Shown here one piece after another: positions 51,201 to 59,840 of a stretch of 64,000 bases of DNA. The stretch comes from Bradyrhizobium sp. in8p8 (GTDB taxonomy: Bacteria > Pseudomonadota > Alphaproteobacteria > Rhizobiales > Xanthobacteraceae): NCBI RefSeq assembly GCF_000426845.1, contig NZ_AUGD01000001.1:644001-708000 (forward strand), read 5' to 3'. The notes under the pieces are model-generated. The model worked only from the letters and a program-made list of their open reading frames with translations. It had not been told where the DNA came from and did no database searches. The translations under genes and the position numbers were made by a program. Position 1 is the stretch's first letter, and the number at the start of each line of letters is the position of its first letter.

Positions 51201-53066
51201 ATGTCTATACGCCTGAGAGAACTGTTTGCCTGTACGGAGCAAGGCGGCGCTTTCGTCGCCGAATCTGCCGATGGTCGACTCCTGCATATTGGCGAGGTGC
51301 CCTCCGGGCTCGCCTGCAACTGCGTCTGTCCCGGCTGCGGAAGGCGGATGGTTGCGAAAAAGGGAGATGTGCAGGCCCACCATTTTGCGCACAATGCTCA
51401 GCAAGATGGCCGGTCATGCGCGTCCGCCGGCGAGACGGCCCTGCATAAGTTTGCGAAACTCATTTTGGATGAGCGCCTGGAAATTACTTTGCCAGCGCAG
51501 GTCGTGGAGGAGCAGAAGGATCGCGAAGTTGTTGTCCGGGCGGCGAAGCGTACTTTCGATCGAGCGATCCTAGAAACCAAAGATGGGCAGATCGTTCCCG
51601 ACGTCGTGCTGCTCTTACGCGATCGCAGGCTCATCGTAGAATTCAAGGTCACTCATCCGTGCGACTCAATAAAAATCGCCCGGATCCAAGCGATGGATGT
51701 CGGCGCAATCGAGATCGACCTCTCCCAGTACCGCGACCACAAGCTCAGCGAGATCGGAGACCGGATACTTTACGACGCGCCGCGAACATGGCTGCACAAT
51801 CCGCGGGAACGTGAAGCGCGCGCACGCCTCGAAGTGAGAGCGCTACAGCGAGCAGAGGAGAGGCGGACGCAAATCGAAAATTACCGCGGCTCCTATCGCC
51901 ATCGTTCACCGTCAGAATCCCCGGGAAGCGGGGCATGCGAATCTTCGGCCCGGAAAAACGGCCTCGCCGACCTCATCAATCTGCCGGTATATGGGGCTGG
52001 TTGCTTCACAGTGGCCGTTGCGGAATGGCAAGCGGCTATTCTGGAAGCATTGCTCGCTCCAACGAAAACGCCTTTCCGAACTCGAAATGGGCTCGCGGCA
52101 CTCCGAAGCAGACGATGGCTCGACTCATCGTTTGCTGACATTTCGGACGAAATCGTATGTGGGGTGCGAGCGGCCGGGATTCCGTTCAACTCCCCCTTCC
52201 AGGCCGTCGAAGCATATCTAACGCAACTCGAGCGCCTTGGCTTCGTTCATTCGGATCCGACTGAGATTTGGCGGCCCTCACATACGCTACAGGCACGGAT
52301 CGATAAGGCGCGCGAGCTCCGCGCGCGACCGGTCAAGCGTACGCGCGAGCTCCGTCAATTAGTTGAGGAGCTGATTGCCACTCTTCCAGCGGATGAGACC
52401 GCTGCTTTCGTATTTGAACAATGGTGGAGTTCAATGCTCCCGGAACGCGGCCATTCACCTCGTGATGCGATCGACTTCGATGAAACGAAGTGGCGATCGC
52501 TCACGAACGACCTGGATAATATCGCGACGCAAATCCGGTTCTCGCCGCGAGAACGCTTAGACCTTTTTGGGCTTCCCTACCACGGCGCCCTGGCGCGCGC
52601 ACTTGAGCGCAAGCATGCAGAAGAAGCCGAACGTCAACGCGCCAATCAAGCGAAAATCGAGGCAGATAAAGCTGCCCGCGTCGCCGATCTGCAGCATCGC
52701 GCGCTTCGACAGATCGGGAGAGAAGCGGAACTCTGGCTCGTGACGACAAACTCTAACACTGGGGGACGCCCTCCCATCGAGGTCGCTTTGGATAGCGAAG
52801 CTGGTCACGAGGATGCGGTCCGCGCGCTCCATTACCGAGCAAGAGAGATTGAGGTTCAGCATCGAGCAAGCGAGCGGAAGGCAAAAGCCGTGGCGGAGCT
52901 CGCCGCGCTCGCCCAATCCCGGTATTACGACGACGAGCGAGCTAATTTATGGATGCGAGGCAGGAGGCGGGAATTAGGTGGTAAATCGCCGGAGGAGTTC
53001 ACGGTTGATGATGCTACCCGGCAGCGGTGTAGTGAGCTGCTACCTACGAAACGTTCGCGTCGATAG
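51201..53066 (+). CDS. CoiA-like zinc-binding nuclease
   Basis: A 621-residue protein with the layout of CoiA-like nucleases. A zinc-site region (LACNCVCPGCGRRMVAKKG, AHHFAHNAQ) is followed by TALHKFAKLIL and a PD-(D/E)XK core: IVPDVVLLLRDRRLIVEFKV, with Asp and Glu-x-Lys in the right order. A long helical, Arg/Glu-rich middle and C-terminus (HAEEAERQRANQAKIEADKA) follow. CoiA was named as a competence protein, but many stand-alone homologues lie in defence islands. It sits between a SIR2 and a DUF4238 gene with about 40-base gaps. Confidence 0.78.
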   Translation: MSIRLRELFACTEQGGAFVAESADGRLLHIGEVPSGLACNCVCPGCGRRMVAKKGDVQAHHFAHNAQQDGRSCASAGETALHKFAKLILDERLEITLPAQVVEEQKDREVVVRAAKRTFDRAILETKDGQIVPDVVLLLRDRRLIVEFKVTHPCDSIKIARIQAMDVGAIEIDLSQYRDHKLSEIGDRILYDAPRTWLHNPREREARARLEVRALQRAEERRTQIENYRGSYRHRSPSESPGSGACESSARKNGLADLINLPVYGAGCFTVAVAEWQAAILEALLAPTKTPFRTRNGLAALRSRRWLDSSFADISDEIVCGVRAAGIPFNSPFQAVEAYLTQLERLGFVHSDPTEIWRPSHTLQARIDKARELRARPVKRTRELRQLVEELIATLPADETAAFVFEQWWSSMLPERGHSPRDAIDFDETKWRSLTNDLDNIATQIRFSPRERLDLFGLPYHGALARALERKHAEEAERQRANQAKIEADKAARVADLQHRALRQIGREAELWLVTTNSNTGGRPPIEVALDSEAGHEDAVRALHYRAREIEVQHRASERKAKAVAELAALAQSRYYDDERANLWMRGRRRELGGKSPEEFTVDDATRQRCSELLPTKRSRR

Positions 53067-53105
53067 GAACTCGGATGTTCTGTGTCAATACACCGCATAG
53101 AGACA

Positions 53106-54380
53106 ATGAACCGGCCTTCTAAAAAGCACCACTTCGTACCACAGGCGCAGCTTCGAAATTTCTCTGCGGACGCGGAGCGCCGTTTTCTCTATGTGCTCGA
53201 CAAACAAACGGATCGATCATTCCGAACTTCGATCCTCAACGCTGGCTCAGAGAACGACTTCAACACCATCAGTCTCGGCGCCAGCAAGTGGAACTTCGAA
53301 GATCTGTTCCAGGAAGTCGACACCCGGTCGGCTTTGCTTATTGCGGAGATCCTCTCGCGCAAATCGCTAGCCTGGCTATCCGAGGATGATCGGCTTGCTT
53401 TGGCCGACTTGTTCGCCACCCAGATGCTTCGCACGCATTTCAGTCGAACCACGCGGGCGCACCTCGCTGATCGTCTTCGGGAGATCACACGGCAGCTCGG
53501 CTACGATCCGGATCAGAATCCGACCATGGCGACGCCCCCCGATGCAGCACTGCGCCTCGGCGCAGTACGGACATTCCTTGATCGCAGCGAGCAGGTCGTC
53601 GCGCTTCTGCGCCTGTATCCCGCCTTATACCGAGCAAACGGGGACCATCGGTTCATAATCTCTGATCATCCCACCGCAGTGATGAATGCTTTTCCCTATG
53701 GGGAACTCGGACTTACTTCGCACGGCATACTAGTCGTCCTGCCGATCTCACCAGAGATTATGATTGCCTTGCACTGCCCGACAATTGTGAAGCGCTATGA
53801 GTTCGCTGAACAAGCGAGTCTCGAGGCAGATCAAAAGGAGCGAGTGTTCCGATACAGAGACGGCCTCAGGTCCGGCAATCCGATCGATATTGATGAAGAT
53901 GCGGTCCTGTTCCTCAATCATCAGCAAACGGTTCATAGTGCGCGGTACCTCTACGCGGCCACCGACACATTCGATCGCGCGCGTGAAGCGTTGGAACAGC
54001 AACCTCACCTTCGGTCCGTCACGACACACCTTACGTTCGGCGAAATGGGACGGCCGTCTAAACGACATTCAGAGATGCAATCGGGAATACACCTCGTAGT
54101 ACGCGGTCCTGCCGATCACGGGATCCTCACAATCGAGGAAATCGATCCTTCCGGAGAAGGGATCACCGCTCGGACCGGCCAGATCACATTGTTAGCCCAA
54201 ATGGCATCGGATCAGGGCATGCTCCGTGTCGAACTCTACGTCGATGGACGCCCCATGCGCACCTTGGGCGCTGCCATGGTGGAGCCTCTTGGAAACACAG
54301 CCGATGGCTGGTTCCGCGTAGTTCACCGCGATGCCAGTTTGAGAGAGTTAGGCAAGCGTCTCGATCGCAACCGCTTGTAG
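53106..54380 (+). CDS. DUF4238 family protein
   Basis: A 424-residue protein beginning with the DUF4238 signature KKHHFVPQAQLRNFSADAER, then FNTISLGASKWNFEDLFQEV, a helical DDRLALADLFATQMLRTHFS region and FIISDHPTAVMNAFPYG. DUF4238 proteins are widespread in mobile and defence regions; their biochemical role is unknown. The upstream GTG at 53082 is possible, but the signature begins right after the ATG at 53106. It is the third gene of a closely spaced set with SIR2 and the CoiA-like nuclease. Confidence 0.83.
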   Translation: MNRPSKKHHFVPQAQLRNFSADAERRFLYVLDKQTDRSFRTSILNAGSENDFNTISLGASKWNFEDLFQEVDTRSALLIAEILSRKSLAWLSEDDRLALADLFATQMLRTHFSRTTRAHLADRLREITRQLGYDPDQNPTMATPPDAALRLGAVRTFLDRSEQVVALLRLYPALYRANGDHRFIISDHPTAVMNAFPYGELGLTSHGILVVLPISPEIMIALHCPTIVKRYEFAEQASLEADQKERVFRYRDGLRSGNPIDIDEDAVLFLNHQQTVHSARYLYAATDTFDRAREALEQQPHLRSVTTHLTFGEMGRPSKRHSEMQSGIHLVVRGPADHGILTIEEIDPSGEGITARTGQITLLAQMASDQGMLRVELYVDGRPMRTLGAAMVEPLGNTADGWFRVVHRDASLRELGKRLDRNRL

Positions 54381-54789
54381 CCTTCCATTTCCGGCGAGCA
54401 GGTCCCCGATATCAAACTTCGAGCAGTTGGCAGCACAGGCCTGTTCCACAGCATGCAGCGCAACCTCTCACGTCAAAAGCACTAGGTGACAATACAAGCG
54501 TCCGCGAGCCGCGCTTCCTCGTCCATCCGATTTGCACGCTACAGCACTCTGGACTTGGGGGCGGCATCAGGGGACCCTTTGTTTGGCATCGTAGACAATT
54601 TAGATCGATGCATGGCAATTGGGTTACGCGTAGATGGCGCCGAAACGGGTCAGCAGGAATCTCGTCAGCCACCACAACGGTAGGTCTTCTGGCGAGCCCG
54701 CACCGACAGCGTCGCGCCATGGATATGCGCATCTCACTCAGCGCGGTTTTGATCTTATCGGGGGATCATCGAAGCGCTTGCAGGGACTC
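54381..54789. other. Gap of about 400 bases without a supportable gene
   Basis: Frames on both strands show no recognisable domain and have atypical composition. I see no terminator-like hairpin of note. It may hold the promoter of the small HTH gene. Confidence 0.35.
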
Positions 54790-54999
54790 ATGGTTGAGAG
54801 TGATAACAACAAGCGGCGCCGGCTCGTCGAGTTCAAGGATGGTTGCCGCTATGGCAAATTTGGAAGAACTAAAGCTTATGAGCTGATCGCCCACGAGAGG
54901 ATCAGGGCCTACAAGATGGGGGGCAAGACCATGATTGATCTCAACAGCATAGATGAATATCATGCTTCGCTGCCGAGGGTCGAAACGAGAGCAAGCTAG
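54790..54999 (+). CDS. Small excisionase-like helix-turn-helix protein
   Basis: A 69-residue protein whose core, GCRYGKFGRTKAYELIAHER and IRAYKMGGKTMIDLNSIDEY, is an AlpA/excisionase-type HTH with the typical wing ending. AGGGA lies just upstream of the ATG at 54790. The reading frame reaches 54634 but the added sequence is not protein-like. Near the presumed island edge, such a protein fits an excisionase or regulator. No matching intact integrase is in the window, only a scrap at 56.6 kb. Confidence 0.65.
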   Translation: MVESDNNKRRRLVEFKDGCRYGKFGRTKAYELIAHERIRAYKMGGKTMIDLNSIDEYHASLPRVETRAS

Positions 55000-55040
55000 G
55001 CCGCCGATCTGCGCAGCCGCTAAGTCCTCACACTGCTGCC

Positions 55041-55874
55041 ATGACCGAAAACACCGATAATGCTCCGTTCGACCCCGCGCTGGGGGCCATCGAACCGCAC
55101 GCCGGAACGCTGACCGCACCGCCGGACGGGCAACAGCTTTACAAAATCATGACGATTGAGAACCTGCTCCGGTCGGTGAGCGGCGGATACCTCTATTTCA
55201 ACCGGGTCGATAGCTACAAGGACTTCCGGAATGCCGACGGGCATGACGGTGAGCAGTTGCAACAAGATCGCGCCGCCAATGAGGCCGCCAAGTTCGAAAG
55301 GGCACCCGATTTCTCTGGGGCGGACTATTATGACCGCTGCCGAAACCGGACCTATGCGTGCTGCTTCTCGCTGGAGAACTCCGACTACATCTGGCACGAG
55401 TACGGGAACGGCAGCGCACATGGTAAAGTCGGCATCGCTTTCGATTTCGCGAAGCTGCGTGCCGTCATCAATGAGATCATGAGCGTCAGGAATGGACTGC
55501 TGTACCGGGGAAACGCCTGCAAGCAGATATTCTCCGTAAACTACGGAATCGTCGATTATTTGTCGTGGGAAGAGGTGCGGGAAAATATCGATCGGATGCC
55601 CAATCCGATCCGCTACACCTACGTCAAGGACAAGAGCTATGCTGATGAGCGCGAGTTGCGTATTTCGCTTTCGGCGATTGGCATGGGACATTTTGTCTTG
55701 GCCGATGGCACGAAAATGGAATTTGCCCCCGGACTCGAACTCGGCTTTGATTATCGAAAGGCCATGACAGATGGCACGATCACGGAGGTTTTTCCCGGCC
55801 CCGGCTGCGACCTCGATTTCCTCCGCGATGAACTCGGCAAGCTCGGCATCAAAGCGGTAGACGGCGCGGCCTAA
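55041..55874 (+). CDS. DUF2971 family protein
   Basis: A 277-residue protein typical of DUF2971: LYKIMTIENLLRSVSGGYLY, FNRVDSYKDFRNADG near the N-terminus, the core YACCFSLENSDYIWHEYGNG, KVGIAFDF and a C-terminal YVKDKSYADERELRISLSA. DUF2971 proteins are common accessory genes, often within defence islands; activity unknown. It starts 41 bases after the HTH gene. Confidence 0.85.
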   Translation: MTENTDNAPFDPALGAIEPHAGTLTAPPDGQQLYKIMTIENLLRSVSGGYLYFNRVDSYKDFRNADGHDGEQLQQDRAANEAAKFERAPDFSGADYYDRCRNRTYACCFSLENSDYIWHEYGNGSAHGKVGIAFDFAKLRAVINEIMSVRNGLLYRGNACKQIFSVNYGIVDYLSWEEVRENIDRMPNPIRYTYVKDKSYADERELRISLSAIGMGHFVLADGTKMEFAPGLELGFDYRKAMTDGTITEVFPGPGCDLDFLRDELGKLGIKAVDGAA

Positions 55875-55924
55875 AGGCTAGGCAGATAATCCAGCGGCAC
55901 TTCGCCGCCGCTGTGCGTCCCAAT

Positions 55925-56527
55925 CTATAGGTCTTGTTCGGGCGCCGGCTTCTTTAAACCGCGCGGCTCCAGTAATTCGGCGGGGGTTTCTTGCAGGCCA
56001 CAGAATGCGCTTATCCGGTGATTACCGTCGAGGATGCTCAAGCCATCGGGAAGCCTTATCGCAACTAGCGGCTTTTCGAAGACGCCATTCTTCATCAGGT
56101 AATCGGCCCCCCTCTTGAATCGCCTCCCGGTCTCCTCATCAATGGTGCCGCTTGCTTTCTCCATCAATATCTGCGCCACAATGACCTTCGTACCCTGGCA
56201 GAGATTTGCAAAGCCACAGTCAGTCGTTTCGCGCTTCCAGCTAACCTCTCGCCACCATGAAAGGGGCCTGTATCCAAGGATGGCTGCCCATGCGTGATTG
56301 CCGAGCGGCTCCGGCGGCGGCCAACCCGTATCGCCAGCGCTGCGGTTTGCGAGGTAGAACAGCCACAGTTCAATGACTGCATCGGGCCAATGCGGAAGAT
56401 AGCGCTTTATATCGGCTAGAGATACCTCCGGCGGTCGCCACTTCTTCTTCAGAATCTCGGCGAGTTCTATAGCTTCGAGCAGCGTTAAGCTCCACAATTC
56501 CTCGACGAGCTTCGGCACATCAGCCAT
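55925..56527 (-). CDS. Fusion of bL12 N-terminal domain and ParB/Srx-like domain
   Basis: A 200-residue protein. Residues 1-30, MADVPKLVEELWSLTLLEAI and ELAEILKKKW, match the N-terminal dimerisation domain of ribosomal protein bL12 (as remembered from rhizobial bL12) at about 18 of 30 positions. The bL12 hinge and C-terminal domain are missing. Instead a helical tryptophan-rich part (SLADIKRYLPHWPDAVIELW) leads to VFEKPLVAIRLPDGLSILDG followed by NHRISAF, the DGNHR-type motif of ParB/sulfiredoxin-like folds. The N-terminus of bL12 binds uL10 on the ribosomal stalk. A protein that joins it to a nucleotide/peptide-modifying fold might target the ribosome; this is inference. Confidence 0.65.
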   Translation of the reverse strand: MADVPKLVEELWSLTLLEAIELAEILKKKWRPPEVSLADIKRYLPHWPDAVIELWLFYLANRSAGDTGWPPPEPLGNHAWAAILGYRPLSWWREVSWKRETTDCGFANLCQGTKVIVAQILMEKASGTIDEETGRRFKRGADYLMKNGVFEKPLVAIRLPDGLSILDGNHRISAFCGLQETPAELLEPRGLKKPAPEQDL

Positions 56528-56562
56528 GGCATGATCCTGCGGTCATGATTTCATTACCACTA

Positions 56563-56792
56563 TCACGCAAACGCCAAACGGAGGCGCACGGCGGCTTTCT
56601 GCTTTCCGGTTGCCGACGTGCCCTCATCGTTAAGCAGGGTCGAGGCGATCGAGCGGAAGCCGCGGGCGTAGTGGTCGCTGCCGGCGCTTTCAGTGTTGGT
56701 CTGGCCAGGCGCAACCGACTCGCCCCGAAGTCGTTCAACACGAGGTACGTATCTCGCTCGGCATCGTGGGGCAAAGTGTAAAGACTACGCAT
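56563..56792 (-). pseudogene. Integrase scrap joined to a short gene fragment
   Basis: A minus-strand frame ending at 56563 reads DHYARGFRSIASTLLNDEG, which resembles the conserved HGFRSMASTLLNE box of P4-type tyrosine recombinases, followed by a few residues and a stop. Directly upstream, from an ATG at 56792, another frame begins MRSLYTLPHDAERDTYLVLN and DFG, the start of an unrelated small conserved protein, then loses its match. Both are broken. Position at the end of the accessory region suggests decay at an integration site. Confidence 0.5.
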
Positions 56793-56850
56793 GACAAGGC
56801 GCTCCCTTGACCTCGCGATATCAAGTTTGGGCGATCCTATCGGGATTCGA

Positions 56851-56880
56851 GTCGGAGCCGGGTTCGATTCCGGTCGTGGC
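56851..56880 (+). other. tRNA T-arm-like sequence; possible attachment-site remnant
   Basis: GCCGGGTTCGATTCCGGT contains GGTTCGATTCC (56861-56871), the T-loop box of tRNAs, flanked by CCGG arms that can pair. There is no complementary 5' acceptor, D-arm or anticodon stem around it, so it is not a full tRNA gene. Just downstream are a GCTGGC/GCCAGC hairpin (56930-56950) and the direct repeat TGCTGGTAT at 56971 and 56983. A 3' tRNA fragment is what an attachment-site copy looks like. Confidence 0.35.
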
Positions 56881-57292
56881 GCTTGTGGAGACCAGAACGG
56901 CATGGGGCGCGCCTGCTGCCGGGGAGCCTGCTGGCTTATTTTTTGCCAGCGAGTACCGCGCGTCTCAGCTTGCTGGTATTTCTGCTGGTATCGGCAGCAA
57001 TCCGTGACTAAAATCGCCATAAATTCGGATAGTTAAGGAAATAGGTGACTGCCGGCCAGGGGCACCACGCTTCGCCCTTCGGATTTCGCGTGGCGCGGCC
57101 ATGCCAAACCGACCGGCAAAGCATGTCCCTCCGGCGAAGCCTCTTGGCGCAGCCGGACTGTCTGCGCAAAACTCAAATAGCGAGACACGCCGTTACAGTC
57201 TCACGACGCATGCCGCCCAAGGCTTTGCTTCTCCTGACCAGAAGTCGCCCGCATGCGCACGGGATGGTCGGCATGAATGCTTCCCCTCGCGA

Positions 57293-57670
57293 CTATTTTG
57301 CCGAGTAGGTCACTGCCTCGATCTTGTGACCATCCGGATCTCGGACAAACGCCCCATAATAGTTCGGGTCGTAATTCGGCCGCAGCCCGGGAGCGCCATC
57401 GTCGCTGCCACCGTGCTTCAATGCTGTTGCGTAAAAGCGATCGACCATCGAGCGGTTCTCGACGGCAAAGGCGATATGAGTGCCGTTGCCCACGGTCGCG
57501 GGTCGTCCATCGATCGGAACCTGCACGCTGAAGTGAAACGTGCCGCTCCCATAGCCCAGCCCACCCTGATCCTCCGCCATCGGCATGATGCCAACGATGG
57601 GCAATACGGCATCGTAGAAGCGCTTGGCGCGCTGAACATCGTTCGTCCCTACTGAGACATGGTGGATCAT
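57293..57670 (-). CDS. VOC (glyoxalase/dioxygenase-fold) protein
   Basis: A 125-residue VOC-fold protein: IHHVSVGTNDVQRAKRFYDA with the first metal histidine, a beta-rich middle (FHFSVQVPIDGRPATVGNGT, HIAFAVENRSMVDRFYATAL) and FVRDPDGHKIEAVTYS with the C-terminal metal Glu. The four beta-alpha-beta units of a single VOC domain pair are present. Substrate unknown; many such proteins handle glutathione adducts. Divergent from the truncated hydrolase. Confidence 0.85.
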   Translation of the reverse strand: MIHHVSVGTNDVQRAKRFYDAVLPIVGIMPMAEDQGGLGYGSGTFHFSVQVPIDGRPATVGNGTHIAFAVENRSMVDRFYATALKHGGSDDGAPGLRPNYDPNYYGAFVRDPDGHKIEAVTYSAK

Positions 57671-57716
57671 AAGGACCTCCGTTCGATGCTGCTTCGTAAC
57701 AGTAGGTCTCCAGTCG

Positions 57717-58520
57717 TTGTTCCGTCAGGGCCTCCCTTCGCTGCCGCACGGCTATCCCTGTTCATCCCATGAATTCCGCAATCTGATGCCGCGGCTGGCG
57801 GATAAATTGCGGCTGATTGCTCCCGACTATCCCGGGTTCGGTTATAGCGGGACACCTGATGACCTCGATTACAGCTTCGACGGCTATGCGGCGTGGCTGG
57901 ACCAGTTCGTGACGCAGCTGAAGCTCGAGCGATTCGTGATCTACCTTCATGATTTCGGCTCACCGATCGGGGCCAGGCTGGCGATCATGCGGCCTGAGAG
58001 GGTGGTGGCCCAGATCATCCAGAACGGTGACATACCTTACGAAGATGCGCTTGGTCCGAAATACGCGGACATCGAGAAATCCTGGTCGCTGCCCGATCAA
58101 GAGTTGCGTGCGGCGATGAGGGAGGCTGTTACCGAAGGAAACTTTCGCGACGAGTTCCTGAATGATGTGCGTGCAGAATTGGCGGGACTCATCCCGCCGG
58201 ATCTTTGGCAATTGCACTGGTCGTTGGTGACCGAACGGAGGAAAGACGCGATCTCAGACCTTCTGTTTGACCTCAAGGCGAACCGTCAATGGTTTCCCGA
58301 GCATCGCCGTTATCTCCAACAGCACAAGCCGCCCACATTGATCCTGTGGGGGCCGCAAGATCATTACATGCCCGAAGAGTCCGGCCGCGCCTATTTGCGC
58401 GACCTGCCTGATGCCGAATTGCATCTCCTGGACGGGGGGCATTGGCTGCTGGAAACCAACCTCGATGAAGTTGTCTCGTTGATGAGGTCGTTCCTCGAGC
58501 GGATTCAACCTGACTGGTAG
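57717..58520 (+). pseudogene. Alpha/beta hydrolase (dehalogenase/epoxide-hydrolase type), N-terminally truncated
   Basis: A 267-residue reading frame starting with PSLPHGYPCSSHEFRNLMPR, so the oxyanion HG motif is present but the usual about 30 residues before it (first strands) are missing. YLHDFGSPIGARLA carries the Asp nucleophile typical of haloalkane dehalogenases and epoxide hydrolases; LILWGPQDHYMP and GGHWLLE provide the acid and catalytic His. The sequence before the first Met continues poorly. It lies just outside the presumed island edge and may have lost its 5' end in a rearrangement. It could still be expressed from the start at 57717. Confidence 0.6.
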
Positions 58521-58754
58521 CGACAGCTATCTGCCTTTGTCCCCAAAGCTGCCTGTCCGCTTCCAACCCACATCGGAGTGAATTTCCTCGTCCTTCTCCA
58601 AAGCCGCATGGCGAAGAGCGGGCTCTAACAGTGACGGCGAGTGCGCCCGGCGCCGGCACCGAGGCGAGCTCCCCCAGTCACCCCGGGGCGTTCGACTTCG
58701 CCAAGATCTTCCCTATATCGTGGGCAATGATCGGTGATGCAGCGGACAGCTTCG

Positions 58755-58988
58755 ATGGCCAGGAGACGCACGACAGATACGGACGCCGACGACCTGCCGC
58801 GCTATTTCGTCTGGGTCCGCGGCCTCGAGGGCCCTGAGCCGCAGAAATGGATGGCGATGGATTTGGGCGTCGGCGACTGGAAGCGGCCCCTCGTGCTCGC
58901 CTATCTGGAGCTGCCGGCGGACGAACGACAGCTGTCATTGTCGATGCTTGCCCGGCGATATCCGCCGCCACGTGTCGATCTTCCCTAG
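58755..58988 (+). CDS. Small conserved hypothetical protein
   Basis: A 77-residue protein: RRRTTDTDADDLPRYFVWVR, GLEGPEPQKWMAMDLGVGDW and RPLVLAYLELPADERQL. The composition is protein-like and the style resembles Bradyrhizobium hypotheticals. The ATG at 58755 or 58737 may be the start. It precedes the two-component genes but is about 160 bases away. No function visible. Confidence 0.55.
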   Translation: MARRRTTDTDADDLPRYFVWVRGLEGPEPQKWMAMDLGVGDWKRPLVLAYLELPADERQLSLSMLARRYPPPRVDLP

Positions 58989-59150
58989 CAGAATCGGCGG
59001 CGGCTCGACCACCCGTCGAGTCTCCCCGCAACATCAGCCCGGGACATGGCAGTCCCATGTCATCCCCGCCCCCATGATTATGGGTGTCACCGCATCCACG
59101 CTGCGGATAGACTTGCCTCGCGCCGCGGGGGACACGCGGGTCGCGGGACG

Positions 59151-59840
59151 ATGATCATGACCGAACAGGGCGAGACGGGTGAGGCCATCACCATCCTCCT
59201 CGTCGAGGACGATGCGCCGACCTGCTGGCGGCTCCAGGATGCGCTGGTCAAGGCCGGTTACGAGGTGCGGAGCGCCGGCACGCTCGCGGAGGCGCGGCAG
59301 GCCTTGGGCGGCGGCGCACCGCGCGTGCTGCTGACCGACCTGCGGCTGCCCGACGGCCACGGCATCGAACTGATCCGCGAGATGAGGCAGCGCTTTCCCG
59401 ACAGCGAGATCATGGTGATCTCCGCGCTGGGCGACGAGGAGAGCGTGATTTCCGCGATCACGGTCGGCGCCACCGGCTATCTGCTCAAGGATGCCTTTCC
59501 TACCGACATCGCCACTACCGTGCGCGACCTGGTCGCGGGACATTCGCCGATCTCGGCTTCGATCGCCCGGTTCATCGTGCGGAGAACACAGGGCGCCGCA
59601 CAGAACTCGGCAGAGCAACCGCCCGGACCTGCGCTCAACACGGCGAGGCTGACCCCGCGCGAGATCGACATCCTGTGGGGCATCGCGAAGGGCTTCAGCT
59701 ATGCCGAGATCGCGAGCCATCTCGGCCTGTCCAAGCAGACCGTGCCCGGCCACATCAAGAACATCTATCGCAAGCTCGAGGTGCACACGCGCAGCGAAGC
59801 GGTGTTCGAGGCGGTGCAGCAGGGCCTGATCAAGCTGTGA
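59151..59840 (+). CDS. NarL/LuxR-type response regulator
   Basis: A 229-residue response regulator. The receiver domain has the acidic pair in ILLVEDDAP, the phospho-acceptor Asp63 in VLLTDLRLPDGHG, and the conserved Lys in TGYLLKDAF. The C-terminal LuxR-type HTH reads LTPREIDILWGIAKGFSYAE and IASHLGLSKQTVPGHIKNIY. The start is ATG at 59151 or 59157. Its stop overlaps the GTG of the kinase gene (GTGA), so kinase and regulator are made together. Confidence 0.93.
   Translation: MIMTEQGETGEAITILLVEDDAPTCWRLQDALVKAGYEVRSAGTLAEARQALGGGAPRVLLTDLRLPDGHGIELIREMRQRFPDSEIMVISALGDEESVISAITVGATGYLLKDAFPTDIATTVRDLVAGHSPISASIARFIVRRTQGAAQNSAEQPPGPALNTARLTPREIDILWGIAKGFSYAEIASHLGLSKQTVPGHIKNIYRKLEVHTRSEAVFEAVQQGLIKL

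Noticed and set aside
54412-54732. 106-codon minus-strand frame in the gap before the HTH gene
   Set aside because: Cysteine- and arginine-rich with no domain or ribosome site.
56821-56890. A complete tRNA gene
   Set aside because: Only the T-arm box is present; no complementary acceptor, D-arm or anticodon stem could be built around it.
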